A stretch of DNA of 64,000 nucleotides from JAWLFI01 sp964626595 (GCA_964626595.1 CAZVFU010000003.1:10536-74535); one strand, 5' to 3'; positions 26,726 to 36,682 are shown, counted from the stretch's first letter. The notes: generated from the sequence alone by a model not told the origin. Numbers and translations are program-made.

Positions 26726-27706
26726 ATGGACAGCAAAGATTTTGATTTCATTATTGTGGGGGGCGGACCAACAGGTATATTATGTGGATGGGAATGTCAA
26801 CAGGCAGGGCTATCTTATCTCATTTTAGAAAAGGGGGCATTGGTAAACTCCTTGTACAATTTTCCTGATGAAATGACTTTTTTCTCCACATCGACCAAGC
26901 TAGAAATTGCGGACACCCCCTTTCTTTCTCATCATCCCAGGCCGACGCGTGATGAGGCATTGGAATATTATAGAAGGATTGTCCTGGATAATAAGCTCAA
27001 TCTGCACACTTATGAGGAGGTTGAGACCGTAGACCGAAAGGATGGGTATTTTTCAGTAAAAAGTAATAAGGAAAAATACACTTCTCGTTCAATCATTATA
27101 GCAACAGGCTATTACAGTCAACCCAATTTGATGAATATTCAAGGGGAATCGTTATCCAAGGTGAGCCACTATTATAAAAATCCGCATGACTACATAGGAA
27201 AAGATTTATTGGTTATCGGTGCTGCAAATTCAGCCTGTGATGCCGCTCTGGAATGCTGGCAGAAGGGTGCCCGTGTTACCATGGCTGTACGTGGCGCAGA
27301 AATTAACCCCAGAGTGAAATACTGGATTCGGCCCAATATTGTAAATCGGATAAAAGAAGGGTCGATTATGGCTCACTTCAAAACTCAGGTGAAAGAGATT
27401 CGAGAAACTGAAGTCGTTCTTGAAAAAAATGGAGAGCAATGGTCTGTTCCCAATGATTTTGTGCTGGCTTTAACCGGCTATCATCCAGACTATTCTTTTT
27501 TAAAGGAGATTGGTGTAGCCATTGAAAATGACGAAGACGATACACCGGTGTGTGATGAAGATCATCTAGAAACCAACATTCCGAATCTATATCTGGCAGG
27601 CGTCATTCAGTGCGGTATGAAAACCCACCGACTATTTATAGAAAATACTCGTGATCACGGGAGAAAGATTGTGGATCACTTTTTGAAAAAACACTCCATT
27701 GCCTAA
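26726..27706 (+). CDS. ypdA: YpdA-family FAD/NAD(P)H-dependent bacillithiol disulfide reductase-like protein
   Basis: The 326-residue flavoprotein has a FAD-binding motif GGGPTGILCG near the N-terminus and a second dinucleotide fold VIGAANSACDAAL near residue 155. It lacks the CxxC of thioredoxin reductases, as YpdA does, and ends with the NIPNLYLAGVIQCGM motif holding the family cysteine. YpdA reduces oxidised bacillithiol in Firmicutes; many Bacteroidota carry it. A role in low-molecular-weight thiol redox is therefore likely, but no bacillithiol synthesis gene is in view. It overlaps the convergent ribD by four bases. Confidence 0.86.
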   Translation: MDSKDFDFIIVGGGPTGILCGWECQQAGLSYLILEKGALVNSLYNFPDEMTFFSTSTKLEIADTPFLSHHPRPTRDEALEYYRRIVLDNKLNLHTYEEVETVDRKDGYFSVKSNKEKYTSRSIIIATGYYSQPNLMNIQGESLSKVSHYYKNPHDYIGKDLLVIGAANSACDAALECWQKGARVTMAVRGAEINPRVKYWIRPNIVNRIKEGSIMAHFKTQVKEIRETEVVLEKNGEQWSVPNDFVLALTGYHPDYSFLKEIGVAIENDEDDTPVCDEDHLETNIPNLYLAGVIQCGMKTHRLFIENTRDHGRKIVDHFLKKHSIA

Positions 27707-28758
27707 TTGAAGTAGGGGCGCAGACGATCAGAAACCATTTCCAATACAGAATGATTGTAAATGATAGCGTCTTTTATCAAATGCCCCGTCAAAAAGGGAG
27801 CTTGAATTCCATTTTTTATAGAATTTGGACTTTTTATTATAGTGGCCTTGTCCCACATTTCTTCGGAGATGAATGACGAGAGTAATTTCGCTCCTCCTTC
27901 CACCATTAGGGTGCCTACTCCTAAATCAAAAAGTGTATTCAATATTTCTTTCAAACCACCCTCTCTATTTATAACTACGAATTGATCAAAATAAGATCTT
28001 AAAGGATGATTTTCTGGTCCCATGCCCAGAGTCGGACCTTTACTAAGCAGAAATGACCAGTTTTTGAGTGGAATCCGTCCTTTTCGATCTAAAATAATCT
28101 TAACTGGCGAGTCTCCACAAGAAAATCTGTTATCTAGACGGGGATTATCAACGATTAAGGTATCTGTGCCAACAAGAAGTCCCTGACATTGGCCTCTGAT
28201 TTGATGTGTTACAAATTTAAGATAAGAATGACTTATTGGTGTTCGCTCACCTACCTTAGAAAGAAACCCATCGTAGGATTGCGCCCATTTCAGATGAATA
28301 TAAGGTCTTTTCAGCACCTGTTGTGTAGAGAAGGGGATCAAAAGACGTTCACATTCATTTTTACGTACACCTTCCCTCACGACTATACCAGCCTCTTTTA
28401 AGATTCTGCATCCTCTACCATTTACTTTTGGGTTTGGGTCAATAGCTCCCACAACCACTCTATGAAAATTCTCTTTTAGAATTCGATGAGCACAAGACGG
28501 TGATTTTCCGATAAATGAACAGGGTTCCAGAGTAACATAAATGGTAGATTTTGGAACCAAATGCCGATCCTCGGCTTTAATATCATTAAGTGCTTGGATT
28601 TCAGCATGTTCTTGCCCGAACTCTTTGTGCCAACCTTCTCCCAGAATACGATTATTGTAAACGATAACAGCCCCAACTCTCGGATTGGTTTGTGTTCGAT
28701 TATCGCCATTCCGAGCTAATTCTAAGGCTCGATCCATGTATAGCTCATCTTGTTTCAC
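27703..28758 (-). CDS. ribD: Bifunctional riboflavin deaminase/reductase RibD
   Basis: The 351-residue protein has an N-terminal deaminase (about 1-145) with HAEIQAL and PCSFIGKSPSCAHRI supplying the zinc His and two Cys, and a C-terminal reductase (about 148-351) with HLKWAQSYDG and the VEGGAKLL motif. It performs steps two and three of riboflavin synthesis. The start is GTG, and it shares one base with the stop of the cysteine desulfurase gene (TAGTG), so translation is coupled. It fits with the RibB-like gene at 4768-5913, though they are 22 kb apart. Confidence 0.94.
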   Translation of the reverse strand: MKQDELYMDRALELARNGDNRTQTNPRVGAVIVYNNRILGEGWHKEFGQEHAEIQALNDIKAEDRHLVPKSTIYVTLEPCSFIGKSPSCAHRILKENFHRVVVGAIDPNPKVNGRGCRILKEAGIVVREGVRKNECERLLIPFSTQQVLKRPYIHLKWAQSYDGFLSKVGERTPISHSYLKFVTHQIRGQCQGLLVGTDTLIVDNPRLDNRFSCGDSPVKIILDRKGRIPLKNWSFLLSKGPTLGMGPENHPLRSYFDQFVVINREGGLKEILNTLFDLGVGTLMVEGGAKLLSSFISEEMWDKATIIKSPNSIKNGIQAPFLTGHLIKDAIIYNHSVLEMVSDRLRPYFN

Positions 28759-29894
28759 TATCCAAGGATTTCTTTGATGGCGTCCAGGACCTGATCAACT
28801 TCTTGAATGGTGTTATAGCGTGAGAAAGAAAACCGAACAGCCATTCCCTCATGGTCTCCTCGAATCGCTTTTATAACATGAGACCCTTGATTGGCTCCGG
28901 AACTACATGCACTTCCGCCTGAGATAGATATACCTTTCAGATCCATATACATGAGGAACATATCACTTTTGGGGTGTGGAGGGAACTGCACATTTAATAG
29001 GGTAGAAAGAACCTCTGAAGGATCTGAAGGACCATTGAACTGTATCCGCTCATCAAACTGAGAGAGGCCCTCTTTCAGTCTTGTTTTGAGTTGAAGTAAG
29101 TGCTCATGATCTTCGGTTGCCCTCTCTTCAGCCAACTCAAGTGCCTTTGCCATTCCAACAATTCCAGTAATATTTTCCGTCCCGGCTCGCATATTTCGTT
29201 CTTGAGCACCGCCGTCAATAAAAGGTTCAATAATGGCATCTTGATTCATATAAATAAATCCAACGCCCTTGGGGCCATGAAACTTGTGAGCAGAGCCGGA
29301 AAGAAAGTGAATCTTTGTTTTACTCACATCCACTGGGTGGTGAGCGACTGTTTGAACCGTATCTGAATGCAGATAAGCGTCGTAATTATCGCAAATTTTA
29401 GCGATGTTTTCCATGTCCTGAATGGTTCCAATTTCATTATTGGCATGCATGATACTGACCAACACTTTTTGATCTGCAAGAGTTTTTAGGTGCTGTTCAA
29501 GCTCATTTTTGTCAATTTTTCCCTCCAAATCAATATTGAGAAATGTGCAGTCGACATCCGGGTTATGCTTTTGTATTCGTTCTATAGAATGTAATATGCA
29601 ATGATGCTCAATAGGGAGTGTGATGATATGATTTACTCCTAAGTCCCGAACAGCACATTTCAGAGCCATATTGTTGGATTCCGTTCCACCCGAAGTGAAG
29701 AAGATTTCTCCTAAAGAAGCTTGAAAGTGCTGCGCCACTAGTTTTCGGGCTTGTTCAATTTTTGCTTTTCCTTTTCGACCGTGGTCGTGAATAGAGGAGG
29801 GGTTACCAATATCCTCATTCAGCGATTCCATCATAACATCCCTGACTTCAGGATGCACTGGAGTGGATGCAGCGTTATCAAAATATATTTTCAT
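28758..29894 (-). CDS. Cysteine desulfurase (NifS/IscS class)
   Basis: The 378-residue PLP enzyme has the PLP lysine in SGSAHKFHGPKG, HANNEIGTIQ and the sulfur-carrying cysteine in SGGSACSSG near residue 320. It takes sulfur from cysteine for iron-sulfur clusters or thiolated tRNA. Its active-site loop is of the class I (IscS/NifS) type. No iscU or scaffold is adjacent; ribD is coupled downstream through a TAGTG overlap, and glmM lies upstream by 14 bases on the same strand, so all three may be one operon. Confidence 0.93.
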   Translation of the reverse strand: MKIYFDNAASTPVHPEVRDVMMESLNEDIGNPSSIHDHGRKGKAKIEQARKLVAQHFQASLGEIFFTSGGTESNNMALKCAVRDLGVNHIITLPIEHHCILHSIERIQKHNPDVDCTFLNIDLEGKIDKNELEQHLKTLADQKVLVSIMHANNEIGTIQDMENIAKICDNYDAYLHSDTVQTVAHHPVDVSKTKIHFLSGSAHKFHGPKGVGFIYMNQDAIIEPFIDGGAQERNMRAGTENITGIVGMAKALELAEERATEDHEHLLQLKTRLKEGLSQFDERIQFNGPSDPSEVLSTLLNVQFPPHPKSDMFLMYMDLKGISISGGSACSSGANQGSHVIKAIRGDHEGMAVRFSFSRYNTIQEVDQVLDAIKEILG

Positions 29895-29908
29895 GAGTAT
29901 TGAGGGAG

Positions 29909-31300
29909 TTAATGATATTCGATAATTTGTTCAAATTCCCGGCGAACTCGATTGGCTAAGGACCGAGCTTTTTCCTGGGTATGGTGTTCTGCATATAACC
30001 TGAGAATCGGCTCTGTATTGGAAGCTCTTAAGTGAACCCAACCTTGATTGAATAGGATTTTCAGACCATCGATTGTAATACAATCATGCCCGGGAAATGA
30101 TTGCTGCAGACGTTCGAGCAGCTTCTCGATATTGCGGTCTTGCGGAAGCGTAATTTTATCCTTTATCATTTGGTACCGGGGGTACTTTTCGGTTATAGCA
30201 CTTAGCTTCTTCTTCTGGTTTGCCATATGTTGGAGCGTAAAAGCCACTCCGACGAGCGCATCACGTCCGTAATGCAATGCGGGATATATAACTCCGCCAT
30301 TGCCTTCACCTCCTAAAATAGCACCCGATTCCTTCATTTTTTTAACCACATTCACTTCTCCAACTGCTGAGCTTTCATACGTTCCACCTTTAGAAATGAT
30401 AAAATCCTGAAGGGCTTTTGACGAGGATAAATTGGACACAAAATGACCCTGACCTTTTGAGGATAAGATGAAATCCGTAGCTACTACTAATGTATATTCT
30501 TCTCCGATATATCTTCCCTTTTCATCAACTAAAGCCAGTCTATCTACGTCCGGATCAACTGCAATACCCAAATCCGCTTCTTTTTTCTTCACCTGCTTAA
30601 TGAGGCTATCCAAGTGGGCTTCTAGAGGTTCCGGGTTATGGGCAAACTCACCATTTACTTCTCCGTTGATTATTTCATAAGTGCACCCCAGGGCATCCAA
30701 AAGAGCAGGAAGTGCAATGGCTCCCGTTGAATTGATGGCATCGATAATAAGGTGATATTTTTTTTCTCGAATCAGATCAACCTGAATAAGGTCATCGTCT
30801 AATATGGCTTTGATATGGTCTTCTAAGCTATGAGTATAGGCCTGAATGGTTCCCCATTTTTCAATAGGTGAAAAATTCAGATCTGAACTATTGCTGAGTT
30901 CTATGATAGCCTGGCCTGACTTTTTATCCAAAAATTCTCCTTTATCATCAAGGAGTTTGAGGGCATTCCAACCTTTAGGATTATGGCTGGCTGTCAAAAC
31001 AATACCGCCTTGAGCACGATGATGTAAAATCGCCATTTCAACCGTTGGGGTTGTACTTAAACCTAAGTTAAGGACATGACAGCCCATGGATCGCAAGGTC
31101 TCGGCCACTAATGTATACACATGAAGGCCGGACTTCCTTCCGTCTCGTCCAACCACGAGAGTTGCGGGTTCACCAGCAATATCATTCATAAACTGCGCGA
31201 AGGCTGCTGTAGATTGCACAATATCGAGAGGGGTCAAATTTTCATTAACAGCTCCACCGATGGTTCCTCGGAATCCTGAAATAGATTTAATAAGCGCCAA
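29909..31300 (-). CDS. glmM: Phosphoglucosamine mutase-type phosphohexomutase, TTG start
   Basis: The 463-residue enzyme has the phosphoserine loop TASHNPKGWNALK near residue 105, the metal site DPDVDRLALVD, the sugar loop GGEGNGGVIYP and the phosphate loop RASNTEPILRLY. It belongs to the alpha-D-phosphohexomutases; the Bacteroidota form is normally called GlmM, making glucosamine 1-phosphate for peptidoglycan and lipopolysaccharide. A phosphomannomutase role cannot be excluded. The start is TTG at 31300; the first ATG would remove the conserved SGFRGT motif at residues 7-12, which rules it out. Confidence 0.88.
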   Translation of the reverse strand: MALIKSISGFRGTIGGAVNENLTPLDIVQSTAAFAQFMNDIAGEPATLVVGRDGRKSGLHVYTLVAETLRSMGCHVLNLGLSTTPTVEMAILHHRAQGGIVLTASHNPKGWNALKLLDDKGEFLDKKSGQAIIELSNSSDLNFSPIEKWGTIQAYTHSLEDHIKAILDDDLIQVDLIREKKYHLIIDAINSTGAIALPALLDALGCTYEIINGEVNGEFAHNPEPLEAHLDSLIKQVKKKEADLGIAVDPDVDRLALVDEKGRYIGEEYTLVVATDFILSSKGQGHFVSNLSSSKALQDFIISKGGTYESSAVGEVNVVKKMKESGAILGGEGNGGVIYPALHYGRDALVGVAFTLQHMANQKKKLSAITEKYPRYQMIKDKITLPQDRNIEKLLERLQQSFPGHDCITIDGLKILFNQGWVHLRASNTEPILRLYAEHHTQEKARSLANRVRREFEQIIEYH

Positions 31301-31307
31301 AGTATTG

Positions 31308-31315
31308 TATATTTG
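31308..31315 (+). promoter_or_regulatory. Candidate -7 box (TATATTTG) for the methyltransferase gene
   Basis: TATATTTG matches the consensus exactly and lies 57 bases before the methyltransferase ATG, in the 72-base gap shared with glmM. The -33 position falls in the glmM coding start and shows no TTTG. Confidence 0.35.
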
Positions 31316-31372
31316 ATCTGTGTGAATTAAAACGTAAAAATACGATTTTTGTTAAGATAAATTGAATTTGGA

Positions 31373-32122
31373 ATGGTATGCGAAACAGATAGGGAATGGT
31401 TTAAATTATGGTTTAATTCCCCTTATTATCACATCCTATATAATCACCGAAATGAGGTAGAGGCTCAGCAGTTTTTGAGAAATCTTCAACTTGAGCTAAA
31501 TATTAAACCTAAATCGAGAATATTGGACGTCGCTTGTGGAGAAGGTCGCTTTTCTCGATTATTGTCTTTAGAAGGACACCGCGTCGATGGAATCGATATC
31601 GCGGAAAAAAATATTGCGAGGGCGAAGCAGTTTAGCCAGAGGAATCAATGCTTTATTCAACACGATATGAGAAAGCCCTTCCCATTCGATCCAGCTGTAT
31701 TTGATTACGCTTTCAACTTTTTCACGAGTTTTGGGTATTTTGGTACATGGGATGAGCATAAAAAGACGCTCGATAATGTTTCTCTTGTTCTAAAAAAGGG
31801 TGGAGAGTTTCTCATTGATTTTATGAATGTCGAAAAACTATCCAGCACGATTCAGGCTTCGGAGACCAAGGAAATTAATGGAGTCACCTTTGAATTATCA
31901 AGGTCACTTTCCGACGATGAGGTTAAGAAGAAAATTCGTGTTTACCCACAGAATCAACCCCCACTTGAGTTTGAAGAACGAGTAAAGGCCTTGACACTTT
32001 TTGATTTCGAAAAGTTGTTTTCTTCAACTTCACTTGAGATTATTCAAGTCTATGGGGATTATCAACTTCACCCCTTTAATCCGGAGTCATCGGATCGCTT
32101 AATCATACGAACAAAAAAATAA
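31373..32122 (+). CDS. Class I SAM-dependent methyltransferase
   Basis: The 249-residue protein has the SAM-binding motif I ILDVACGEGRFSRLL (about residues 47-60), the acidic motif II end VDGIDIAEKNI, and a motif IV region FDYAFNFFTSFGYF. The substrate cannot be told from sequence; the C-terminal half resembles small-molecule or ubiquinone-type methyltransferases rather than RNA enzymes. It is followed in six bases by a PAP2 phosphatase gene. Start ATG at 31373. Confidence 0.83.
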   Translation: MVCETDREWFKLWFNSPYYHILYNHRNEVEAQQFLRNLQLELNIKPKSRILDVACGEGRFSRLLSLEGHRVDGIDIAEKNIARAKQFSQRNQCFIQHDMRKPFPFDPAVFDYAFNFFTSFGYFGTWDEHKKTLDNVSLVLKKGGEFLIDFMNVEKLSSTIQASETKEINGVTFELSRSLSDDEVKKKIRVYPQNQPPLEFEERVKALTLFDFEKLFSSTSLEIIQVYGDYQLHPFNPESSDRLIIRTKK

Positions 32123-32128
32123 TCAAAT

Positions 32129-32698
32129 ATGATGGAATGGGACATTTTAATTTTTGAATGGATCAACAAAAGTGCTACAAGTGGATTATTTGATTCGATT
32201 CTGCCCCCCATTCGGGATGGTGGTTTTTGGCTGCCTCTTTATGTTTTACTTTTCATTTTGGCCCTGATTCGTTATAAATGGAAAGGCTTTATTTGGTTAG
32301 CATTTTGTTTGTTGACGATAGGGGTTTCAGACGGAACTACGAATTATGCATTAAAAAAACAGATTGAACGACTCCGCCCTTGTCATTCCGATTCGCCGGT
32401 AGAAGCTCGATTATTGGTTAGATGTGGAAGCGGATATAGTATGAGCTCTGCTCACGCTTCAAACCATATGTCAATGGCCGTCTTTTTTGCTTTTTCTTTA
32501 TTTTATGGAAACTCAATAGCCGTTTTCATTTTTTTATTTTGGGCTTTGAGCATTGGGTATGCCCAGATTTATGTGGGTGTTCACTATCCCTTTGATATTT
32601 TGGTTGGTTTTGCAGTGGGTGCTCTGGCCGGGATATTGGGATTGTATTTATGGCGAAAATTTGCCCGCAAAGTTTGGGGGAATCATTTTATTCCTTGA
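32129..32698 (+). CDS. PAP2-family membrane phosphatase
   Basis: The 189-residue membrane protein has the three phosphatase motifs: KQIERLRPC (KxxxxxxRP), SMSSAHASN (in place of PSGH) with the catalytic His, and AQIYVGVHYPFD (the SRxxxxxHxxxD block with AQ instead of SR). Around five membrane helices are visible. Such enzymes remove phosphate from undecaprenyl pyrophosphate or other lipid phosphates at the periplasmic face. The SR to AQ change is common in PAP2 proteins of this phylum as far as I recall. The PiT-like gene is convergent, five bases away. Confidence 0.85.
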   Translation: MMEWDILIFEWINKSATSGLFDSILPPIRDGGFWLPLYVLLFILALIRYKWKGFIWLAFCLLTIGVSDGTTNYALKKQIERLRPCHSDSPVEARLLVRCGSGYSMSSAHASNHMSMAVFFAFSLFYGNSIAVFIFLFWALSIGYAQIYVGVHYPFDILVGFAVGALAGILGLYLWRKFARKVWGNHFIP

Positions 32699-32702
32699 TG
32701 AT

Positions 32703-33737
32703 TTAGAAAATAACCGCCAGATACTTGATAAGAAATACAAGAACTATACTGACGACCAACCCAAAAAAGATCTTACCCAAATCAGAAAACAACATATTAA
32801 GGATGGATCGGGCGACATATCCATTTTGAACTAATACGATTCCCATCTCCCGACCCGATAGCAACCCAACAAATATCCAGGTTGTTGACATGGGGATTTT
32901 ACCTCCCCAAATATCAAAATAGTCGTATTTGAAAATGTAAAGAATAATTCCATAAATAAAATCAATGAAGGTGGCAGAGCGGATATCTGATGTATTGAAT
33001 TTTGATCGCACGATCTCTTGAACAGCTCCTCCTTTCCGGTAAAAAATATACCCGAGTAAACCTACGATGATCAGCAATGAGATGATGAACTCCCAAACAT
33101 TCAGGTCATTCCCTCCTCCGAAATAAACGTAAATATTTGCCAGATCCTGAGATAGCCATTGAAACCACAAAAATGCAGTGGTGGCCCATTGCACAATAGT
33201 CCAGATATACCTTCTCCTTTTTTCCATAGGGCGCAAAACAAAGACGCGCTCTGTAAATCGGCTTATAGCTACGAAAATTATTAGACCCGAACTCAGTGCG
33301 ACGATATAACCCAAAACTGACTTATATATCATCCCACCGAGTTTTTGTTCGGTATCAAAAATACTGCTAGTTAAAGTGGAAAAATCTGCGGGTAAATCCT
33401 GTATAGAAAACAAAGTGAGGATCATGAATGTCGTGCTGACAGGTATTCCCGATCGGGTAATGATCAACAGGACAATAGGAGGCAGTAAATAGTACCAGGG
33501 CATAACCTCTGGGGCGGTAAACTTATCTAAACGGCCGTAGGAAATATCATTCTGTAGAAAACCATAAACCAAAGCTACGGATAGTATGCTTGCAGCAAAA
33601 AGCCAAAGGCTCCACCAGGGGGCTCTATCTTCATTTGAAGTCAGAAAAGTTCCCAGCGTCTGGATGACATCATTGCCAACAACAGAATAAGCGGCCAGAA
33701 AAAAACCGACCCACATGACTAACAGCGTGTAATCCAT
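32703..33737 (-). CDS. PiT-like inorganic phosphate permease (divergent)
   Basis: The 344-residue polytopic membrane protein has PiT-family signatures: AAYSVVGNDVIQTLGT near the N-terminus (GxND motif), SGIPVSTTFMIL and, in the second half, KIPMSTTWIFVGLLSGRE. The two PxSTT repeats come from the internal duplication of PiT carriers. It probably moves phosphate with sodium or protons, but it diverges from PitA enough that another anion is possible. It is convergent with the PAP2 phosphatase and divergent from pyrG. Confidence 0.78.
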   Translation of the reverse strand: MDYTLLVMWVGFFLAAYSVVGNDVIQTLGTFLTSNEDRAPWWSLWLFAASILSVALVYGFLQNDISYGRLDKFTAPEVMPWYYLLPPIVLLIITRSGIPVSTTFMILTLFSIQDLPADFSTLTSSIFDTEQKLGGMIYKSVLGYIVALSSGLIIFVAISRFTERVFVLRPMEKRRRYIWTIVQWATTAFLWFQWLSQDLANIYVYFGGGNDLNVWEFIISLLIIVGLLGYIFYRKGGAVQEIVRSKFNTSDIRSATFIDFIYGIILYIFKYDYFDIWGGKIPMSTTWIFVGLLSGREMGIVLVQNGYVARSILNMLFSDLGKIFFGLVVSIVLVFLIKYLAVIF

Positions 33738-33900
33738 AATTATAGATTGGAATCCAAAAGTAAGAATTCTATATGAGGTTTATGCAGTTCGGAAAGTTTT
33801 AATATTGAGTTAATATGGGGTAAAGACGAACAGAGGAAGACTGTGCCATTAGATATCTTTATGTACCTTTACATCCCGTAACAACACGAAAATTAATATC

Positions 33901-35514
33901 ATGTCAAAATACATCTTTGTTACGGGCGGGGTTACCTCCTCCTTGGGAAAAGGAATTATAGCTGCTTCTTTGGGTAAACTTCTTCAAGCTCGAGGTCTTC
34001 GAGTGACGATTCAAAAATTTGACCCCTACATAAATGTTGACCCCGGCACACTTAATCCATACGAACACGGTGAGTGCTATGTTACTGATGATGGAGCTGA
34101 AACTGATTTAGACCTGGGACATTACGAAAGGTTTTTAAACCAATCTATGTCTCAAGCCAACAATGTAACAACGGGGAGAATCTATCAATCCGTGATCAAC
34201 AAAGAACGTCGAGGGGATTATTTAGGGAAAACCGTTCAGGTCATTCCCCATATTACGGATGAAATCAAAGAGCGTGTTATTGCCTTAAGTCAAACAGGTG
34301 AGCACGATATCATTATTACGGAGTTGGGAGGAACGGTAGGGGATATTGAATCTCTTCCCTACATCGAAGCACTCAGACAATTGCGAAATGAACTAGGGAT
34401 ATCTAATTGTCTGGTTATCCATCTTACATTAATTCCATATTTGTCTGCCGCCAAAGAGTTGAAAACAAAGCCTACTCAACACTCAGTTAAGGAATTATTG
34501 ACTTCAGGTATTCAACCGGATTTGTTAGTTTGTCGGACAGAACATGAGCTCACCGAAGAGATCAGGACTAAATTAGCTTTGTTTTGCAATGTAGATCGCG
34601 AATCGGTAATTGAAGCCATTGATGCAAGCTCTATTTATGATGTACCCTTGCTCATGCTCAAAGAGAAGCTGGATAGAATGGTTCTCAAGAAAATGAAAAT
34701 CACTGAATTTAAGGAGAAGGTAGATCTGGATGCCTGGAAAGTGTTTCTTGGACACCAAAAAAATCCGCTTCACGAAATAAAAGTGGGTCTGATAGGGAAA
34801 TACAATGAGTTGCAGGATGCCTATAAATCTATTTATGAGTCTCTCTATCATGCGGGGGCTGTTTCTGAGACGAATGTTAGAGTCGTTCCTATTCATTCTG
34901 AACGCCTCGAAGATCCGGAATATAAATTTGAGGAGCTGTTGCAATACGATGCAGTTATAGTGGCTCCGGGATTTGGTTCCCGAGGAATTGACGGCAAATT
35001 AAATGCGATTCGCTTTGTTAGAGAGAATGACATTCCCTTTTTAGGGATTTGCTTAGGAATGCAATGTGCAGTTGTAGAGTTTGCACGAAATGTACTAGGG
35101 TTACCTCATGCGTCAAGTACAGAGTGGGAATCCAGCTCATCGGATCCCATTATAGATATCATGCCGGATCAAAAAGATATTGGTGAAATGGGAGGAACTA
35201 TGAGATTGGGGAAGTATACATGTAAACTTTTAAAAGGAAGCTTGGCACGCAAAATTTATGGGCAATCACAGATTGAAGAAAGACATCGCCATCGTTACGA
35301 ATTCAATAATACTTACCTCAAACAATTGGAAAATAAAGGGATGCTGGCTTCCGGTAGAAATCCGGAGAAAGATCTCGTAGAAATTATTGAGCTAAAAAAT
35401 CATCCTTGGTTTATCGGTGTCCAATATCACCCCGAGTATAAAAGCAGGGTGGAGCGCCCTCACCCTTTATTCGTATCCTTTGTTCAGGCAGCGCTAGAGT
35501 ATCACGAAAAATGA
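33901..35514 (+). CDS. pyrG: CTP synthase
   Basis: This is 537 residues, the standard length. The N-terminal amidoligase domain opens with YIFVTGGVTSSLGKGI and contains FDPYINVDPGT and GDIESLPYIEALRQ; the C-terminal glutamine amidotransferase has PGFGSRGIDGK, the nucleophile loop FLGICLGMQCA and the closing VQYHPE. It makes CTP from UTP with glutamine. It overlaps the next gene by four bases (ATGA). TATCTTTA and TACCTTTA 25-40 bases upstream are one-mismatch -7 candidates. Confidence 0.97.
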   Translation: MSKYIFVTGGVTSSLGKGIIAASLGKLLQARGLRVTIQKFDPYINVDPGTLNPYEHGECYVTDDGAETDLDLGHYERFLNQSMSQANNVTTGRIYQSVINKERRGDYLGKTVQVIPHITDEIKERVIALSQTGEHDIIITELGGTVGDIESLPYIEALRQLRNELGISNCLVIHLTLIPYLSAAKELKTKPTQHSVKELLTSGIQPDLLVCRTEHELTEEIRTKLALFCNVDRESVIEAIDASSIYDVPLLMLKEKLDRMVLKKMKITEFKEKVDLDAWKVFLGHQKNPLHEIKVGLIGKYNELQDAYKSIYESLYHAGAVSETNVRVVPIHSERLEDPEYKFEELLQYDAVIVAPGFGSRGIDGKLNAIRFVRENDIPFLGICLGMQCAVVEFARNVLGLPHASSTEWESSSSDPIIDIMPDQKDIGEMGGTMRLGKYTCKLLKGSLARKIYGQSQIEERHRHRYEFNNTYLKQLENKGMLASGRNPEKDLVEIIELKNHPWFIGVQYHPEYKSRVERPHPLFVSFVQAALEYHEK

Positions 35515-36056
35515 GATATCGCAAATTAAAACTGGATGAGCTCAATAGGAAAACGGTTCCTGAATTTCAAAAGTCCATTAAATATCCAGTTGTATTTGTT
35601 CTGGATAATATTCGATCTGCCCTAAATGTGGGAAGTATTTTCCGCACTGCAGACGCTATGGGATTTGATCACCTTTTACTTTACGGAATAACAGCTCAAC
35701 CGCCGCATAAAGAAATCAATAAGACCGCCATTGGAGCCACAGCATCAGTTTCATGGAGTTATTTTTCAGAGGCTACTTCATTGCTCGAGTACCTTGATTC
35801 GGAGGGTTATCTCCTTGTTGGAATTGAGCAAACGGAAGGGAGTACGTCTCTTCAAGACTGGAATCCTAATTTTCAAAAGCATAAATACGCCCTTTTTTTA
35901 GGAAATGAGGTGGATGGCGTATCTGAGGAGTTTTTAAACCATCTGGATATCGCTATTGAAATCCCCCAATTTGGGACGAAACACTCTTTCAATGTAGCAG
36001 TAAGTGCAGGAATAGTGGGCTGGCACGCTTTGCTTAAAGGACACTTGAGCTCGTGA
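35511..36056 (+). CDS. SpoU/TrmH-family RNA methyltransferase
   Basis: The 181-residue SPOUT methyltransferase has motif 1 NIRSALNVGSIFRTADA, motif 2 LFLGNEVDGVSEE and motif 3 EIPQFGTKHSFNVAVSAG. These trefoil-knot enzymes methylate ribose 2'-OH in tRNA or rRNA; the short length without an N-terminal extension fits TrmH/TrmL-like members. Which RNA is modified is not evident. The start overlaps pyrG by four bases, so the two are translationally coupled. Confidence 0.9.
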   Translation: MRYRKLKLDELNRKTVPEFQKSIKYPVVFVLDNIRSALNVGSIFRTADAMGFDHLLLYGITAQPPHKEINKTAIGATASVSWSYFSEATSLLEYLDSEGYLLVGIEQTEGSTSLQDWNPNFQKHKYALFLGNEVDGVSEEFLNHLDIAIEIPQFGTKHSFNVAVSAGIVGWHALLKGHLSS

Positions 36057-36066
36057 TTCTGTTTTC

Positions 36067-36669
36067 TTAAAAGTTTTCTTTATCCCACCGCAACCCTAAA
36101 ATTAGACCCACTTGAAAAGCGGCCGTGCCGGATCTCTCGACACCGACAGGACGTGTAAATTGATCATGAAGGTATATAAGCCGAGCAAAAGGACTTACTG
36201 TGATGTAGTCTGAAAGACCTATATCTATTCCAGCTCCAGCTTTAAAACCCCATAGAAGCTCGCTTGCTCTTTCCCATTCCGATGGACTTCCTAAAGGCAA
36301 TCCCACGTAGGGTGCTACAGTGAAAAAGAAGCCCTTTTTTACGAAATCATTGGATTTGCCAAAAGTGGGACACTGGCAATCATTAAACCAGTCCATGGGA
36401 TAAAACAAAGTTTGAAATTCAAAACTCATTCCTTGGAATGACTGATCTGTAGATCTGCTGTTCAGGCTCTCAAATCCAAGAAATGGGCGAAACTCTAATC
36501 TTACCCTTTTGGCGCGAAACCAATAGTCAATGCCGGCGGTGAAACTATTGTAAGTTGCAGACTGTTCTTCAACTGAATTGAAATTATGATAGTGCCCTTG
36601 AATGCCTATTTGAGCTTTTATTGCATTTGCTGCAAAAAAGAGGAATAGGATTAGTAATTTTGCCTTCAT
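36067..36669 (-). CDS. Outer membrane beta-barrel protein of unknown function
   Basis: I take the ATG at 36669 (MKAKLLILFLFFAANA, ending IKAQ), a clear signal peptide, giving 200 residues; the frame runs on to 36720 but the added residues would overlap rimO. The mature part alternates polar and aromatic residues like an 8-stranded barrel and contains CQCPTFGKS, two cysteines unusual for such proteins. No specific family is recognised. It is convergent with the RNA methyltransferase and divergent from rimO with just 13 bases between the start codons. Confidence 0.78.
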   Translation of the reverse strand: MKAKLLILFLFFAANAIKAQIGIQGHYHNFNSVEEQSATYNSFTAGIDYWFRAKRVRLEFRPFLGFESLNSRSTDQSFQGMSFEFQTLFYPMDWFNDCQCPTFGKSNDFVKKGFFFTVAPYVGLPLGSPSEWERASELLWGFKAGAGIDIGLSDYITVSPFARLIYLHDQFTRPVGVERSGTAAFQVGLILGLRWDKENF

Positions 36670-36682
36670 TAAACCATACATT